DNA from: Opitutaceae bacterium
GTDB lineage: Bacteria; Verrucomicrobiota; Verrucomicrobiia; Opitutales; Opitutaceae
NCBI GenBank assembly: GCA_003164715.1
Contig: PLTZ01000010.1
Coordinates: 31,777 to 95,776, forward strand
DNA length: 64,000 bases
Reading direction: 5' to 3'
Part shown: positions 1 to 8,163 of the stretch, piece after piece
Layout of the letters: each line of letters opens with the position of its first letter
Position numbering within the stretch: the first letter of the stretch is position 1
Notes under the pieces: generated by a model
The model's database searches: none
What the model was told of the DNA's origin: nothing
Seen by the model: only the letters and a program-made list of their open reading frames with translations
Translations under genes and position numbers: made by a program

Positions 1-415
1 TGGTGGGAAAGGCAGTCGCCCCTGGGGGCTTTGGGCCTCCGGGCTTCTGGTATTCTAAACGTCTTCCTTGGTTGGGAGGGTCTAGACCTCGAAGCCCGCG
101 CCGGCCGTTTTGTTCCAATTGGAAATGGCGACCTGACGCATCACGGCACAGCCACATCCGTCGGCCTTCGTAAACGAAGTGCCTCGGAGGCTGCGATGAT
201 GTTTGAGGGTCAGGGCCATTGGAACGGTGTGACACACTGCCTAGTGCAGGCGGCGTGCCAAGTAAAAACAAAGCTCGGCCCCCCTAACCCATGTCATAAT
301 TAGGTTACGGCCGGCGGGAGCGCGCGTGGGCCGGGGTTGGCGCGGCAATCCCAAGGGGCGACAGAGCGCGCGGCAGGCATTGCGCAGCGGCCGCCAGTTG
401 GCCATGCTTGCCCCC
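1..415. other. Non-coding left edge of window
   Basis: No convincing gene is visible here. The stretch is less GC-rich than the genes to its right, and the only open frame (about 90 codons from 31) has no recognisable motif or good ribosome site. Two short perfect palindromes are present: ten bases around 88-97 centred on CTAG, and twelve bases at 113-124 (TTCCAATTGGAA). They could be operators or chance. It may hold the regulatory region of a gene lying off the left edge. Confidence 0.5.
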
Positions 416-790
416 ATGCCCGCGCTAACCGATTCCACCACGACGGTCGCAGAGCTCAGGGAGCGAATTCTCGCGTTCGTGCGCGAGCGCGACTGGGAGC
501 AATTTCATTCGCCGAAAAACCTGAGCATGGCGCTGGCCGCCGAGACGGGCGAGCTGATGGAGCACTTCCTCTGGGCCACTCCGGAGGAGTCGAGTGCGAT
601 CGCCTCGGATCCCGCGAGGCGTTCGCGGATCGCCGAGGAGCTGGCGGACATTGTCATCTACGCCCTGGAGTTCGCGAACGCCACGGGCCTGGACGTGGCG
701 GCGAGCATCGAGTCGAAGATCGCTGCGAACGCCCGGAAGTACCCCGTCGAGAAGGCGCGGGGGCGCTCCGCGAAGTACACCGAGCTCTGA
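416..790 (+). CDS. MazG-like nucleotide pyrophosphohydrolase
   Basis: A 124-residue all-alpha NTP pyrophosphatase of the MazG/RS21-C6 (dCTPase-like) superfamily, expected to hydrolyse a (d)NTP to the monophosphate and PPi, a house-cleaning role. The family acidic motifs are visible: AAETGEL near residue 37 and EELADIVIYALE near residue 74, which supply the Mg-binding Glu/Asp. Length matches the short single-domain members. ATG 416 is preferred because it begins just before the conserved helix; ATG 404 and an ATG at 326 are in frame but add only low-complexity residues. It stands alone and converges on the TPR gene. The exact nucleotide substrate cannot be told from sequence. Confidence 0.85.
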   Translation: MPALTDSTTTVAELRERILAFVRERDWEQFHSPKNLSMALAAETGELMEHFLWATPEESSAIASDPARRSRIAEELADIVIYALEFANATGLDVAASIESKIAANARKYPVEKARGRSAKYTEL

Positions 791-792
791 AA

Positions 793-820
793 GGGCGGGG
801 CCTTGCCTCACGGCCCCGCC
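793..820. terminator. GC-rich hairpin between convergent genes
   Basis: A perfect nine-base-pair stem (794-802 with 812-820) with a nine-base loop lies between the MazG-like stop at 790 and the TPR stop at 808-810, which sits inside the loop. It could end transcription from both sides, but neither side has a clear T-run, so a Rho-independent mechanism is only a guess. Confidence 0.45.
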
Positions 821-3402
821 GGTCGGCCCGTGACGATTCCCAGGTTCCTGCGCGCCTCCGCGTAGCCGGGGTCGATCTCGATCGCCTTCTTGAACTGCGC
901 CGCGGCCTCGGCCGTGCGGCCCTGCTTCACGAGCGCGATCCCCAAGTTATTTCGGACCCGGGCGTTGCCGGGGTCGGCCTCAAGCGCCCTTTCGTAGCTG
1001 GCGACGGCCTCGGCTGTGCGGCCGCTCCGCAGGTACAGGTTGCCGAGGTTGATGTGGGCGCTCGCGAAGCCGGGCCGGGCCTCGAGCGCCTTGCCGAACT
1101 CTACGACGGCCTCCTCCGCGCGGCCCTGCTCCATCAGGGCGACCCCGAAATCGTTCAGGACCTGCGCGTCGCCCGGATCAAGCTCGAGGACCGCCCTGAA
1201 CTGGGAGGAGGCGTCGGCCAGGCGGCCCTCCTGCAGCAGGGCGCCTGCGAGATTGATGCGGGCCTGCGCGAAATCCGGGCGCAGCGCGATCGCCCGCCGG
1301 AGCTGCGCGATCGCCTCGTCCGTGCGCCCGATCTCCAGCAGCGTGTTGGCTAGGTTGAAGCGGGCCTCGGCGTACTCCCCGTCCAGCTCCACGGCCCTCT
1401 GGAGATGGGCCAGCGCCTCGCCCGCGTCGCCCTTCTTCAGCAGCAGGTTCGCGAGGTTGTTGTGCGCCCGGGCAAGGCCGGGATCGATCTCGAGCGCCCG
1501 TCGGAAGTGCGCCATCGCCTCCTCGTCCCTGCCGGCCTCGGTGAGCGCGTTCGCCAGATTGACGTGCGCCGGCGCGCGGGCTTCGCCCAGGCCGAGGGCC
1601 GCCCCGAACGCCGCGATGGCGGCGTCGCGCCGGCCCGACCGCAGGAGCGCGGTTCCGAGGCTGCCCAGGATCTCGGCGTTATCCGGCTCGGTCTCGGCGG
1701 CCCTCTGGTACTGCGCGGCGGCCTCGTCCCACTGGCCCTTCTGCACGAGCGCCGTGGCGAGGTTGTAGTGGGCCTTCTCGTTACCGGGCTCGAGGCTGAG
1801 GGTTCTTTTAAACTGTGCGGCCGCCTCGTCCGCGCGCCCCTTTCCGAGCAGCGCGACGCCAAGGTTCAGGTGGGTCTCGGCGCGGTCGGGCGCGATCTTG
1901 AGGGCCTTCTGGAACTGCGCGACCGCCTCGTCGGCACGCCCCTGCTGGAGCAGGGCGACCCCGAGCTCGTTCAGGGCGCCGTCGTCGTCGGGCTTGATCT
2001 CTAGGGCCCGGGTGAACTGCGCGACCGCCGCCCCAACCTTGCCTTCCGCCAGGTAGACGCCGCCGAGGTTCTCGCAGGCCATCCAGCAGGCGGGGTTGCG
2101 TGCGAGCGTCGCCAGCCAGAGCGTCTTGGCGTCGGCATACGCCGAGCACTGGCGCGAGGTCATCCAGCCGAGGAGGGCCACCACGCACGCCGCCGCGGCC
2201 GCCGCGCCTCGGCGGCCCGGCAGGGGAAGCGCGGCGGCCGCGCCCGCCAGCGCCGCAGAGGAGGCGGCTATGGCGACCGCCGCCGCGAGGTATGCGAAGT
2301 GGTCGGCGACAAAGGAGTAGACGAAGGGATAGACGTTGAAGAAACCGAGGGCCGGGAAGAGGGTGCCTGAGAAAAGGAGGGCGGCGGCAAGCGGGCCGCG
2401 CGAGCGCCCGCGCGAGAGGAAGAGAGCCGCAAGAAGGGCGGCGGCCGCGCACGGGAACAGGTACTGCCAGGGCGCCCCAGAGTCGACGGCCCAGCGCGGA
2501 TAGATGAAGGCCAGGTCCGCGGGCCAGAAGATCTTCCCCAGGTAGAACCAGAGGGCCCTTCCGGCCACGAGGATGCGGTCCGCCGCGCCCCATCCGAACG
2601 CCGCGCCCCTGGCGCCGATGTAGGCTTGCTCCACCCAGGCCGTCGTGAGGCCCGCCGCGGCGCCCATCAGCAGCCACGGCGCGAGGGGGAGGGCGTCCGC
2701 CGTCCAGCGCAGGCGGCCCCGCTTCCACCAGAGGACGACAAGGAGGGCTGCGGGGAGCGTCGCCGTGACGGTTTTCGTCGCCAGCGCCAGGGCGAAGAGC
2801 GCCGTCGCCAGGGCATACGTGCGCGCCCGGCGCCCCTCGTCGAAGCGCAGGTAGGCAAGGGCAGCCGCCAGGTAGAAGGCGGCCGACAGGGTGTTCTTCT
2901 GCTCCGAGACCCACGCCACCGACTCGACGCAGATCGGGTGCAGCGCGAACACCGCCGCCGCAAAGAGGGCGCCGGGAAGCGACAGGCGGCGCAGCACCCT
3001 GTAGAGGAGGAAAGCGGCCGTGGCATGAAGGACGACGTTCGCCACGTGATAACCCGCCGGCACCTCGCCCCAGAGGCGGTGCTCAAGCCAGAACGCGCTG
3101 TGCAGGAGGGGATAGTACTGCTGCGTCGCCCCGGGCTCGAACCAGATCCTCCAGAGGCCATGGAGCGGGCGCAGGCCCGCGCGGGTGACATGGCCGTCAT
3201 CGTCCCAGATGAAGCCCGCGTGCAGCACCGAGGCGTATGCGGCGAACGTCGCCACGAAGAGGAGGAGGCCGGGCCGCCAGTCACCTCCAAGGGGAGCCCG
3301 CGCGGCCACGGAGGAGACCCCGTGCGTGCCCGGAGCCACGGCGGCCGGTTCCGGGGCCGGCGCCTCGGTGCGCTCGACCCGTTTGTCTCGCGTTCGGCTC
3401 AT
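808..3402 (-). CDS. TMTC-like membrane protein with C-terminal TPR array
   Basis: An 864-residue protein with two halves. The N-terminal half (about residues 40-420) is a multi-pass membrane domain with the luminal loop motif GFIWDDDGH near residue 55 and the ATQQYYPL segment, as in TMTC/PMT-like (GT-C fold) proteins of bacteria and eukaryotes. The C-terminal half is about a dozen 34-residue tetratricopeptide repeats with the usual W-LG-Y-A-P pattern (for example LNELGVALLQQGR, AHNNLANLLLKKG). Family knowledge suggests a role in glycosyl transfer or assembly of envelope complexes; substrate unknown. ATG 3402 (MSRTRDK) is chosen over the upstream in-frame start at 3639, whose extra residues are Arg-rich and overlap the DUF5069 gene. 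Confidence 0.8.
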   Translation of the reverse strand: MSRTRDKRVERTEAPAPEPAAVAPGTHGVSSVAARAPLGGDWRPGLLLFVATFAAYASVLHAGFIWDDDGHVTRAGLRPLHGLWRIWFEPGATQQYYPLLHSAFWLEHRLWGEVPAGYHVANVVLHATAAFLLYRVLRRLSLPGALFAAAVFALHPICVESVAWVSEQKNTLSAAFYLAAALAYLRFDEGRRARTYALATALFALALATKTVTATLPAALLVVLWWKRGRLRWTADALPLAPWLLMGAAAGLTTAWVEQAYIGARGAAFGWGAADRILVAGRALWFYLGKIFWPADLAFIYPRWAVDSGAPWQYLFPCAAAALLAALFLSRGRSRGPLAAALLFSGTLFPALGFFNVYPFVYSFVADHFAYLAAAVAIAASSAALAGAAAALPLPGRRGAAAAAACVVALLGWMTSRQCSAYADAKTLWLATLARNPACWMACENLGGVYLAEGKVGAAVAQFTRALEIKPDDDGALNELGVALLQQGRADEAVAQFQKALKIAPDRAETHLNLGVALLGKGRADEAAAQFKRTLSLEPGNEKAHYNLATALVQKGQWDEAAAQYQRAAETEPDNAEILGSLGTALLRSGRRDAAIAAFGAALGLGEARAPAHVNLANALTEAGRDEEAMAHFRRALEIDPGLARAHNNLANLLLKKGDAGEALAHLQRAVELDGEYAEARFNLANTLLEIGRTDEAIAQLRRAIALRPDFAQARINLAGALLQEGRLADASSQFRAVLELDPGDAQVLNDFGVALMEQGRAEEAVVEFGKALEARPGFASAHINLGNLYLRSGRTAEAVASYERALEADPGNARVRNNLGIALVKQGRTAEAAAQFKKAIEIDPGYAEARRNLGIVTGRPAGP

Positions 3403-3479
3403 TCGAATCGGGGCGATTAGGCCCGAGCCGTTTTGGGACTCAACCGGATTCGGGCGGCGGCGGCCGCGATCTGGCGGCT

Positions 3480-3926
3480 TTAGCCCTTGCCGCCGAAGCT
3501 CACGTAGTCGTCCAGGTCGAGGAGCTCGAAGAACCCGTGCACGTCGTCCCGGCCCTTGGCGAGCCGCTCGATCTCCTCGCCGAACCATTCGTGGCCCGCG
3601 GTCCTTCCGGGGGTGTGCATCCTCAGCCAGTTCGACCACGCGGCGATTTCCGAGGGCGTGCGCTTGGTATGGGCGCGCACCCAGGCGAGCATCTGCGTGT
3701 CGGAGCGGCCCTTCCTCACCTCGGCCAGGAGGGCCTTGGCGCTGATGCCGGTGAAGAGGAGGAAGTGCTGGTCGAGGCCGCAGTCGTAGTTGTACTCGCC
3801 GTTCTTGCGGGCGGCCTTGGCGCGGGCCTTGTCAAGGAGGCGGGGCAGGTGGACGAATCCGCCGAGCTGGACGCGCGGGCTGCGCGGGGGATGCTGGGTG
3901 AGGTCGGGCTTTGAGAGGTTCATCAT
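3480..3926 (-). CDS. DUF5069 domain protein
   Basis: A 148-residue protein (147 if the second of two adjacent ATGs is used). It carries the DUF5069 signature: LPRLLDKARAK near residue 28, then GEYNYDCGLDQHFL near 43, and a C-terminal acidic LLDLDDYVSF. No enzymatic function is established for the family and no catalytic motif stands out, although the conserved Asp/Cys/His cluster may bind a ligand. It lies upstream of the TPR gene on the same strand with a 77-base gap, so co-transcription is possible. Function unknown. Confidence 0.75.
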   Translation of the reverse strand: MMNLSKPDLTQHPPRSPRVQLGGFVHLPRLLDKARAKAARKNGEYNYDCGLDQHFLLFTGISAKALLAEVRKGRSDTQMLAWVRAHTKRTPSEIAAWSNWLRMHTPGRTAGHEWFGEEIERLAKGRDDVHGFFELLDLDDYVSFGGKG

Positions 3927-3969
3927 GGGTACTGTTAGTCTGGCACGGTTTTCGTATCCTGCAACCCCC

Positions 3970-4536
3970 TCAACCCTTCGGCCGGAAGACCTTGATGACC
4001 GACTCGTTTGCCTCGAGGCGCGGGCCGCCGATCAGGTCCACGCAGTACGGGATCGCGGGGAAGACGGCCTCCAGGTTCTCGCGGATCGCCTTGGGTCTGC
4101 CGGGCAGGTTGACGATGAGGGTCTTTGAGCGGATCCCCGCGCTCTGGCGCGAAAGGATGGCCGTCGGGACGAACGCAAGGGACGCCGACCGCATGGCCTC
4201 GCCGAACCCGGGCAGCATCCTGTCGCAGACGGCGGCCGTCGCCTCGGGGGTGACGTCCCGCGGCGCGGGCCCGGTCCCGCCCGTCGTCACGATCAGGCAG
4301 CATCCCGCCTCGTCGGCCATGCGCCTGAGCTCGGCCTCGATCTGCGAGCGCTCGTCGGGCACGACCTTGTAGTCGACGTCAAACGGCGTGGACAGCCATT
4401 CGAGGAGCAGGGCGACGCACGCCTTTCCGGGGGTGTCCTCGTAGACGCCGGCGCTCGCCCTGTCGGAGACGTTGATGACCCCGATCCGGACCGCCTTGGC
4501 CGCCTGCGGCTCGTGCGCTGGTGCGGGATCCTTCAC
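3970..4536 (-). CDS. mogA: MogA/MoaB-type molybdopterin adenylyltransferase
   Basis: A 188-residue MoaB/Mog-fold protein. In molybdenum cofactor synthesis MogA adenylates molybdopterin before metal insertion. The fold shows as IGVINVSDRASAG near residue 17, the glycine motif TTGGTGPAPRDVTPEA near 85 (substrate loop) and NLPGRPKA near 143. GTG 4536 is the preferred start because it overlaps the stop of the upstream DJ-1 gene in a GTGA junction, implying translational coupling; an ATG at 4587 lies inside that gene. No other moa/moe gene is in the window, but a MOSC protein is encoded 12 kb away. MoaB rather than MogA activity cannot be excluded. Confidence 0.85.
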   Translation of the reverse strand: MKDPAPAHEPQAAKAVRIGVINVSDRASAGVYEDTPGKACVALLLEWLSTPFDVDYKVVPDERSQIEAELRRMADEAGCCLIVTTGGTGPAPRDVTPEATAAVCDRMLPGFGEAMRSASLAFVPTAILSRQSAGIRSKTLIVNLPGRPKAIRENLEAVFPAIPYCVDLIGGPRLEANESVIKVFRPKG

Positions 4537-5186
4537 AGGAGTCCGTTCAGCCGGGCGAAGGGATCCCATCCCTTGTCCTGGTGCCATTCATACTCGGCGC
4601 GGTTCGCGACCTCGAGGCTCGTGTCCCAGTCGGTCAGCCGGGCGATGAGCCCGAGGGCCATGTCCATTCCCGCCGAGACGCCCGACGACGTGAAGAACCT
4701 GCCGTCCTCCACCCAGCGGGCCTCGGCGACCCAGTGGACGGCGGGCCACCTCGACGCGACCATCCTGAACACGCGCTTGTTCGAGGTGGCGCTTCTGCCG
4801 TCGAGGAGTCCCGCGCTAGCCAGGAGGATGCTGCCCGTGCAGACGCTGGCGACGAAGCGGGCCGTCCCGGCCTGCCGCACGAGTTCGGCGAGGAAGGGCG
4901 CGTTCGAGAGCTCGCGCCGGGTGCCCATGCCCCCGGGCACGAGCAGCACGTCCAGGGCGGGTGCGCCCGCAAGGGCCGCATCGGCCACGCACGCCGGGCC
5001 CTGGTGGCTCCTCACGGGTCCTGGCGCCTGCGCGAGCATGAGGATCCTCGCGCGGCCCTCCAGCATGCCGAACATCTCCAGGGGCCCGAACATGTCCAGG
5101 AGCTCGAACCCATCAAACAGCACGGCTCCGACCGTGATCGGGGCTTGGCTTGCACTCACGATCGGGGGCGCCGCCGGCGCCGTCAC
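4533..5186 (-). CDS. DJ-1/PfpI family protein
   Basis: A 217-residue DJ-1/PfpI (glutamine amidotransferase-like) protein. The nucleophile elbow SVCTGSILLA near residue 114 has the conserved cysteine, preceded by LLVPGGMGTR near 83 and followed by TSSGVSAGMDMAL near 167, a pattern shared with isocyanide hydratase-like and transcription-regulator-like members. FDGFELLD near residue 25 supplies the usual acidic residue. Possible activities include isonitrile hydration or glyoxalase/deglycase chemistry; sequence alone does not decide. It starts at GTG, overlapping the stop of the upstream secreted protein by a GTGA junction, and its own stop overlaps mogA the same way, so the three genes form one coupled unit. 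Confidence 0.8.
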   Translation of the reverse strand: MTAPAAPPIVSASQAPITVGAVLFDGFELLDMFGPLEMFGMLEGRARILMLAQAPGPVRSHQGPACVADAALAGAPALDVLLVPGGMGTRRELSNAPFLAELVRQAGTARFVASVCTGSILLASAGLLDGRSATSNKRVFRMVASRWPAVHWVAEARWVEDGRFFTSSGVSAGMDMALGLIARLTDWDTSLEVANRAEYEWHQDKGWDPFARLNGLL

Positions 5187-5728
5187 TTCTTCGGCCGGAG
5201 CGTCGAGCCGGACACCGCCGCCAGCATCGAGGCGAAGTCCGGGCCCTTCTCGTCGTCCGCCGCGACGCTGAAGGCCGCCATCACCTTGTCGTCATACTGC
5301 ACGATGCCGACGGCGATGACCTTGAACTCGTCGTGCTTGGAGGGCTTGCCGACCATCGATGCGTCGTTGAACACGCAGTAGCACCCGTAGGCGCCGCCCG
5401 GCACGCTCAGCTCGCGGATCACCTTCTTCTTCTCGACCGACTGCTCGACGAACTGGTCGGAGACGTCGAGCACCTCCTCCTGGATCTTCTCCTTGGAGAC
5501 GGGCTGCGGGTCCGGGACGAAGGTGACATTGATGATGCATTTCGCGTTCAGGTCGCCCGGGGGCGACAAGGTCAGGGTGTACCCGCTGTCCGCCACCTTC
5601 TGCGAGGAGAGCGTCCAGCCTGCCGGGGGCGTGACTTGGAAGGTGCCGTAGGGGCCGAGGTCCAGCGGGGCCGCCGAAGCCGCCAGGGGGCACAGGGCGA
5701 GGACCGCAAGGGCTGTGAGTCGCTTCAT
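5183..5728 (-). CDS. Secreted hypothetical protein
   Basis: A 181-residue protein with a clear signal peptide (MKRLTALAVLALCPLAASA, cleavage near ASA-AP). The mature part starts LDLGPYGTFQVTPPAGW and is a mixed alpha/beta chain with three cysteines and a Lys-rich segment near residue 85. The pattern resembles small periplasmic proteins that carry a PsbP/Mog1-like fold, but I cannot assign a family with confidence. First gene of the coupled unit with the DJ-1 protein and MogA. The function is unknown. Confidence 0.65.
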   Translation of the reverse strand: MKRLTALAVLALCPLAASAAPLDLGPYGTFQVTPPAGWTLSSQKVADSGYTLTLSPPGDLNAKCIINVTFVPDPQPVSKEKIQEEVLDVSDQFVEQSVEKKKVIRELSVPGGAYGCYCVFNDASMVGKPSKHDEFKVIAVGIVQYDDKVMAAFSVAADDEKGPDFASMLAAVSGSTLRPKK

Positions 5729-5844
5729 GGTTGGGTGGGTTCTTGCGGGGCGGTGAGTCGCCCCGTACCTGCTCTAACAAATTGGCGGAGCCCGTGGCAA
5801 GGAGGCGTTTGCCCCGGGGCCGCGGCGCTTAGCGCTGCGCGGGC

Positions 5845-6729
5845 TTAGAGCGCCTCCCATGCGGCCCGGATCGATTCGGGTGATTCGCCGCGGGCCCGCA
5901 GGACCCGCAGGCTGAGCGCGTCGTGGCGCTTGGCCAGGCGCCGGCCGGCCGCGTCCGCCATGAGCGGGCAGTGATGGTAGGCCGGTGCCCGCTCCCCCAG
6001 GGCCCGCAGGATCAGGAGCTGGCGGAAGGTCGACCGCACGAGGTCCTCCCCCCGGACGACCTCGGTGATCCCCATGGCCGCGTCGTCCACGGCGCAGGCC
6101 AGCTGGTAGCTCGGGCATCCGTCCTTGCGCCAGACGGGAAAGTCGCCGAGGTCGCGGCCGGCCACCGCCCGCTGCGGGCCGAGGCGCGTGTCGACGAACT
6201 CGAGCACCTCGCCGTCGCGCACACGCAGGCGCCAGTTGACCCCGAGCGCGTCACCGAGGGGCGGAAGGGGCGCACCCGGGTCGGGCCGGAACGCCGCCGG
6301 ATAGACCGGCTCGTCGTCGCCGCCCCCCTCGTGGGGGGCGCTGGCGGCCTCGATCAAGTCCCGGCGCGACCGCGTGCAGGGGTAGATGAGGCGCGCGCCG
6401 TGGAGGCGCTCGAGGGCGGCGCGGTAGGCCGCGAGCCGCTCGCTCTGGTTGTAGGGGGCGAAGGGGCCTCCGATGTCCGGGCCCTCGTCCCACGCCAGCC
6501 CGAGCCACCGCAGGTCCTCGAGCATCGCCTGCGCGTAGTCCAGCCGGTAGCGCTGCGCGTCGAGGTCGTCGTTGCGAAGGACGAGGGCGCCCCCCGCCGC
6601 CCGCGCCCTTCGGGCGGCGATCCAGAACGTCCGCGCGTGGCCCAGGTGCAGGTAGCCGGTCGGGGAGGGCGCCAGGCGCCCGCGGTAGGCGGGAGCCGTC
6701 GTCAAGGAATTGTGTTCATTTCCGGTCAA
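5845..6729 (-). CDS. gluQ: Glutamyl-Q tRNA(Asp) synthetase
   Basis: A 294-residue paralogue of the glutamyl-tRNA synthetase catalytic core without anticodon-binding domain, the size expected for GluQRS, which activates glutamate and attaches it to queuosine-34 of tRNA(Asp). The class I motifs are present: APSPTGYLHLGHA near residue 20 (HIGH) and RRLAKRH near 262 (KMSKS equivalent). The usual zinc site is eroded: the first CxC is PCTRSRR near residue 118 and the later YPGxCR is YPAAFR, so only one cysteine remains. Start is uncertain: the frame opens at TTG 6729 and has another TTG eight codons in, with no ATG before the HIGH motif. Divergent from the LOG gene. Confidence 0.87.
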   Translation of the reverse strand: MTGNEHNSLTTAPAYRGRLAPSPTGYLHLGHARTFWIAARRARAAGGALVLRNDDLDAQRYRLDYAQAMLEDLRWLGLAWDEGPDIGGPFAPYNQSERLAAYRAALERLHGARLIYPCTRSRRDLIEAASAPHEGGGDDEPVYPAAFRPDPGAPLPPLGDALGVNWRLRVRDGEVLEFVDTRLGPQRAVAGRDLGDFPVWRKDGCPSYQLACAVDDAAMGITEVVRGEDLVRSTFRQLLILRALGERAPAYHHCPLMADAAGRRLAKRHDALSLRVLRARGESPESIRAAWEAL

Positions 6730-6758
6730 GGAACCGCATCGTGGCAGTCCTACCCGTC

Positions 6759-7340
6759 ATGGCAAAGCTCCTGTGCGTCTACTGCGGCTCGTCAAAGAAG
6801 CTCGACCCCAAGTACTATTCCGCGGCCGAGGAGGTCGGCCGGGCGCTGGTCGAGAGGGGCTGGGGCCTGGTCTACGGGGGCGGCAACGTCGGGATGATGC
6901 ACTCGGTCGCGCTGTCCGTCAAAAAAGCCGGAGGCTACGTGGTCGGGGTGATCCCGGACTTCATGAAGGTCCGCGAGCTCGCCTACGAGGGGGCCGACGA
7001 GCTCATCACCGTCGCAACGATGCGCGAGCGCAAGCGCGTCATGGAGGAGCGGGCGAGCGCGTTCCTGGCCCTGCCGGGCGGGATCGGCACGCTCGAGGAG
7101 CTCGCCGAGATCATGACCCTGCGCTACATCAACCGGACCGACAAGCCGGTCATCATCTTCAACCAGGAGGGCTACTACGACGACCTGCTGCGGTTCTTCG
7201 ACCGCATGGCCCGGGAGCGGTTCAAGTCCCCGGGGCTGCAGGCGCTGTTCCGCGTCGCCGTCCGGGTCCCCGAGATCTGGCCGCTGCTCGAAGCGCCGGA
7301 CGCGTTCGAGTCGGATGCGCTCTGGAGGGAGTCCCGCTGA
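6759..7340 (+). CDS. LOG family nucleoside-monophosphate phosphoribohydrolase
   Basis: A 193-residue TIGR00730/LOG protein, predicted to release a base (cytokinin-type or adenine) from its riboside 5'-monophosphate. The family signature PGGIGTLEEL is at about residue 109, with the catalytic arginine in MRERKRVMEERA near 89, and the Rossmann start LLCVYCGSS with GLVYGGGNVGMM near 43. ATG 6759 is preferred over GTG 6741 because it gives the usual short N-terminus. The NUDIX gene follows four bases after the stop, so the two are very likely co-transcribed. Confidence 0.88.
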   Translation: MAKLLCVYCGSSKKLDPKYYSAAEEVGRALVERGWGLVYGGGNVGMMHSVALSVKKAGGYVVGVIPDFMKVRELAYEGADELITVATMRERKRVMEERASAFLALPGGIGTLEELAEIMTLRYINRTDKPVIIFNQEGYYDDLLRFFDRMARERFKSPGLQALFRVAVRVPEIWPLLEAPDAFESDALWRESR

Positions 7341-7344
7341 GGCG

Positions 7345-7926
7345 ATGCATCGGTCGGGAGCGCTGAAACTGCTGGCGGCCCACAGGGCACTCGCGCTCCC
7401 GAGCGAGGAGGCGGTCTGCGTCGACAAGACGATCGCCTTCATCAAGGAGCACCCGGACTGCCTCCTGCGCACGTGCCTGCCCGGCCACCTCACGGGGTCG
7501 GCCTGGATCCTGAGCCCGGACCGCCGCAGGACGCTCCTCACGCACCACGGCAAGCTCGGCAAGTGGCTCCAGCTCGGCGGGCACGCGGACGGCGACCCCG
7601 ACCTCCTCGCGGTGGCGTTGCGGGAGGCGCGGGAGGAGAGCGGGCTTTCCCGGTTCAGGGTCGTCGACGAGCGGCTCTTCGACGTCGACCGCCACTGGAT
7701 CCCGGCCCGCGGGGCCGAGCCCGGGCACTGGCACCACGACCTGCGGTTCATGCTCGAGGCCGACCCGTCGGAGCCGCTGACGCTGTCCCACGAGTCGAGG
7801 GAGCTGGCCTGGGTCGACGTGGCGGCGGTCCCGGCGCTCAACCCCGAGGAGTCGATGGCGCGGATGGTGCGCAAGACCCTCGGCGTCCCCATACCTCCGA
7901 GGCCGTGGACAGGTATCCCGCCTTGA
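7345..7926 (+). CDS. NUDIX hydrolase
   Basis: A 193-residue NUDIX enzyme. The Nudix box is GHADGDPDLLAVALREAREESGL-like, spread over residues about 82-104: the RE..EE..G core is complete, while the first Glu of the box is replaced by Pro, a change also seen in related HADGD-type members. A C-terminal alpha-helical tail follows. The substrate (nucleoside diphosphate derivative, possibly NTP) cannot be set from sequence. ATG 7345 is just after the LOG stop, suggesting a two-gene nucleotide-metabolism operon. Confidence 0.83.
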   Translation: MHRSGALKLLAAHRALALPSEEAVCVDKTIAFIKEHPDCLLRTCLPGHLTGSAWILSPDRRRTLLTHHGKLGKWLQLGGHADGDPDLLAVALREAREESGLSRFRVVDERLFDVDRHWIPARGAEPGHWHHDLRFMLEADPSEPLTLSHESRELAWVDVAAVPALNPEESMARMVRKTLGVPIPPRPWTGIPP

Positions 7927-8163
7927 GCGCCCAGTCGCCTCGCGGCGCGGGATTTCGCGGCGCTCCTTCACCGGCTGCCTGAAGGGCCAAAGGTTGTGTC
8001 CAGGAAGGGCCGTGCAGCCTCAAGGAGGCGAGCCAGGGAGAGGAGGATGCTTTGCTTGGTGGTCATCGGTTCGGCGGATCGATGCGGCGCCGCGCCGACG
8101 CTGTCGCACGCCAATTCTCGCGGAACACGCGGACCCGCGCGTTGTCAAGACTCCTGCGCTTCC

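Noticed and set aside
31..303. 90-codon open frame at the left edge
   Set aside because: No motif, no ribosome site, and composition unlike neighbouring genes; treated as non-coding.
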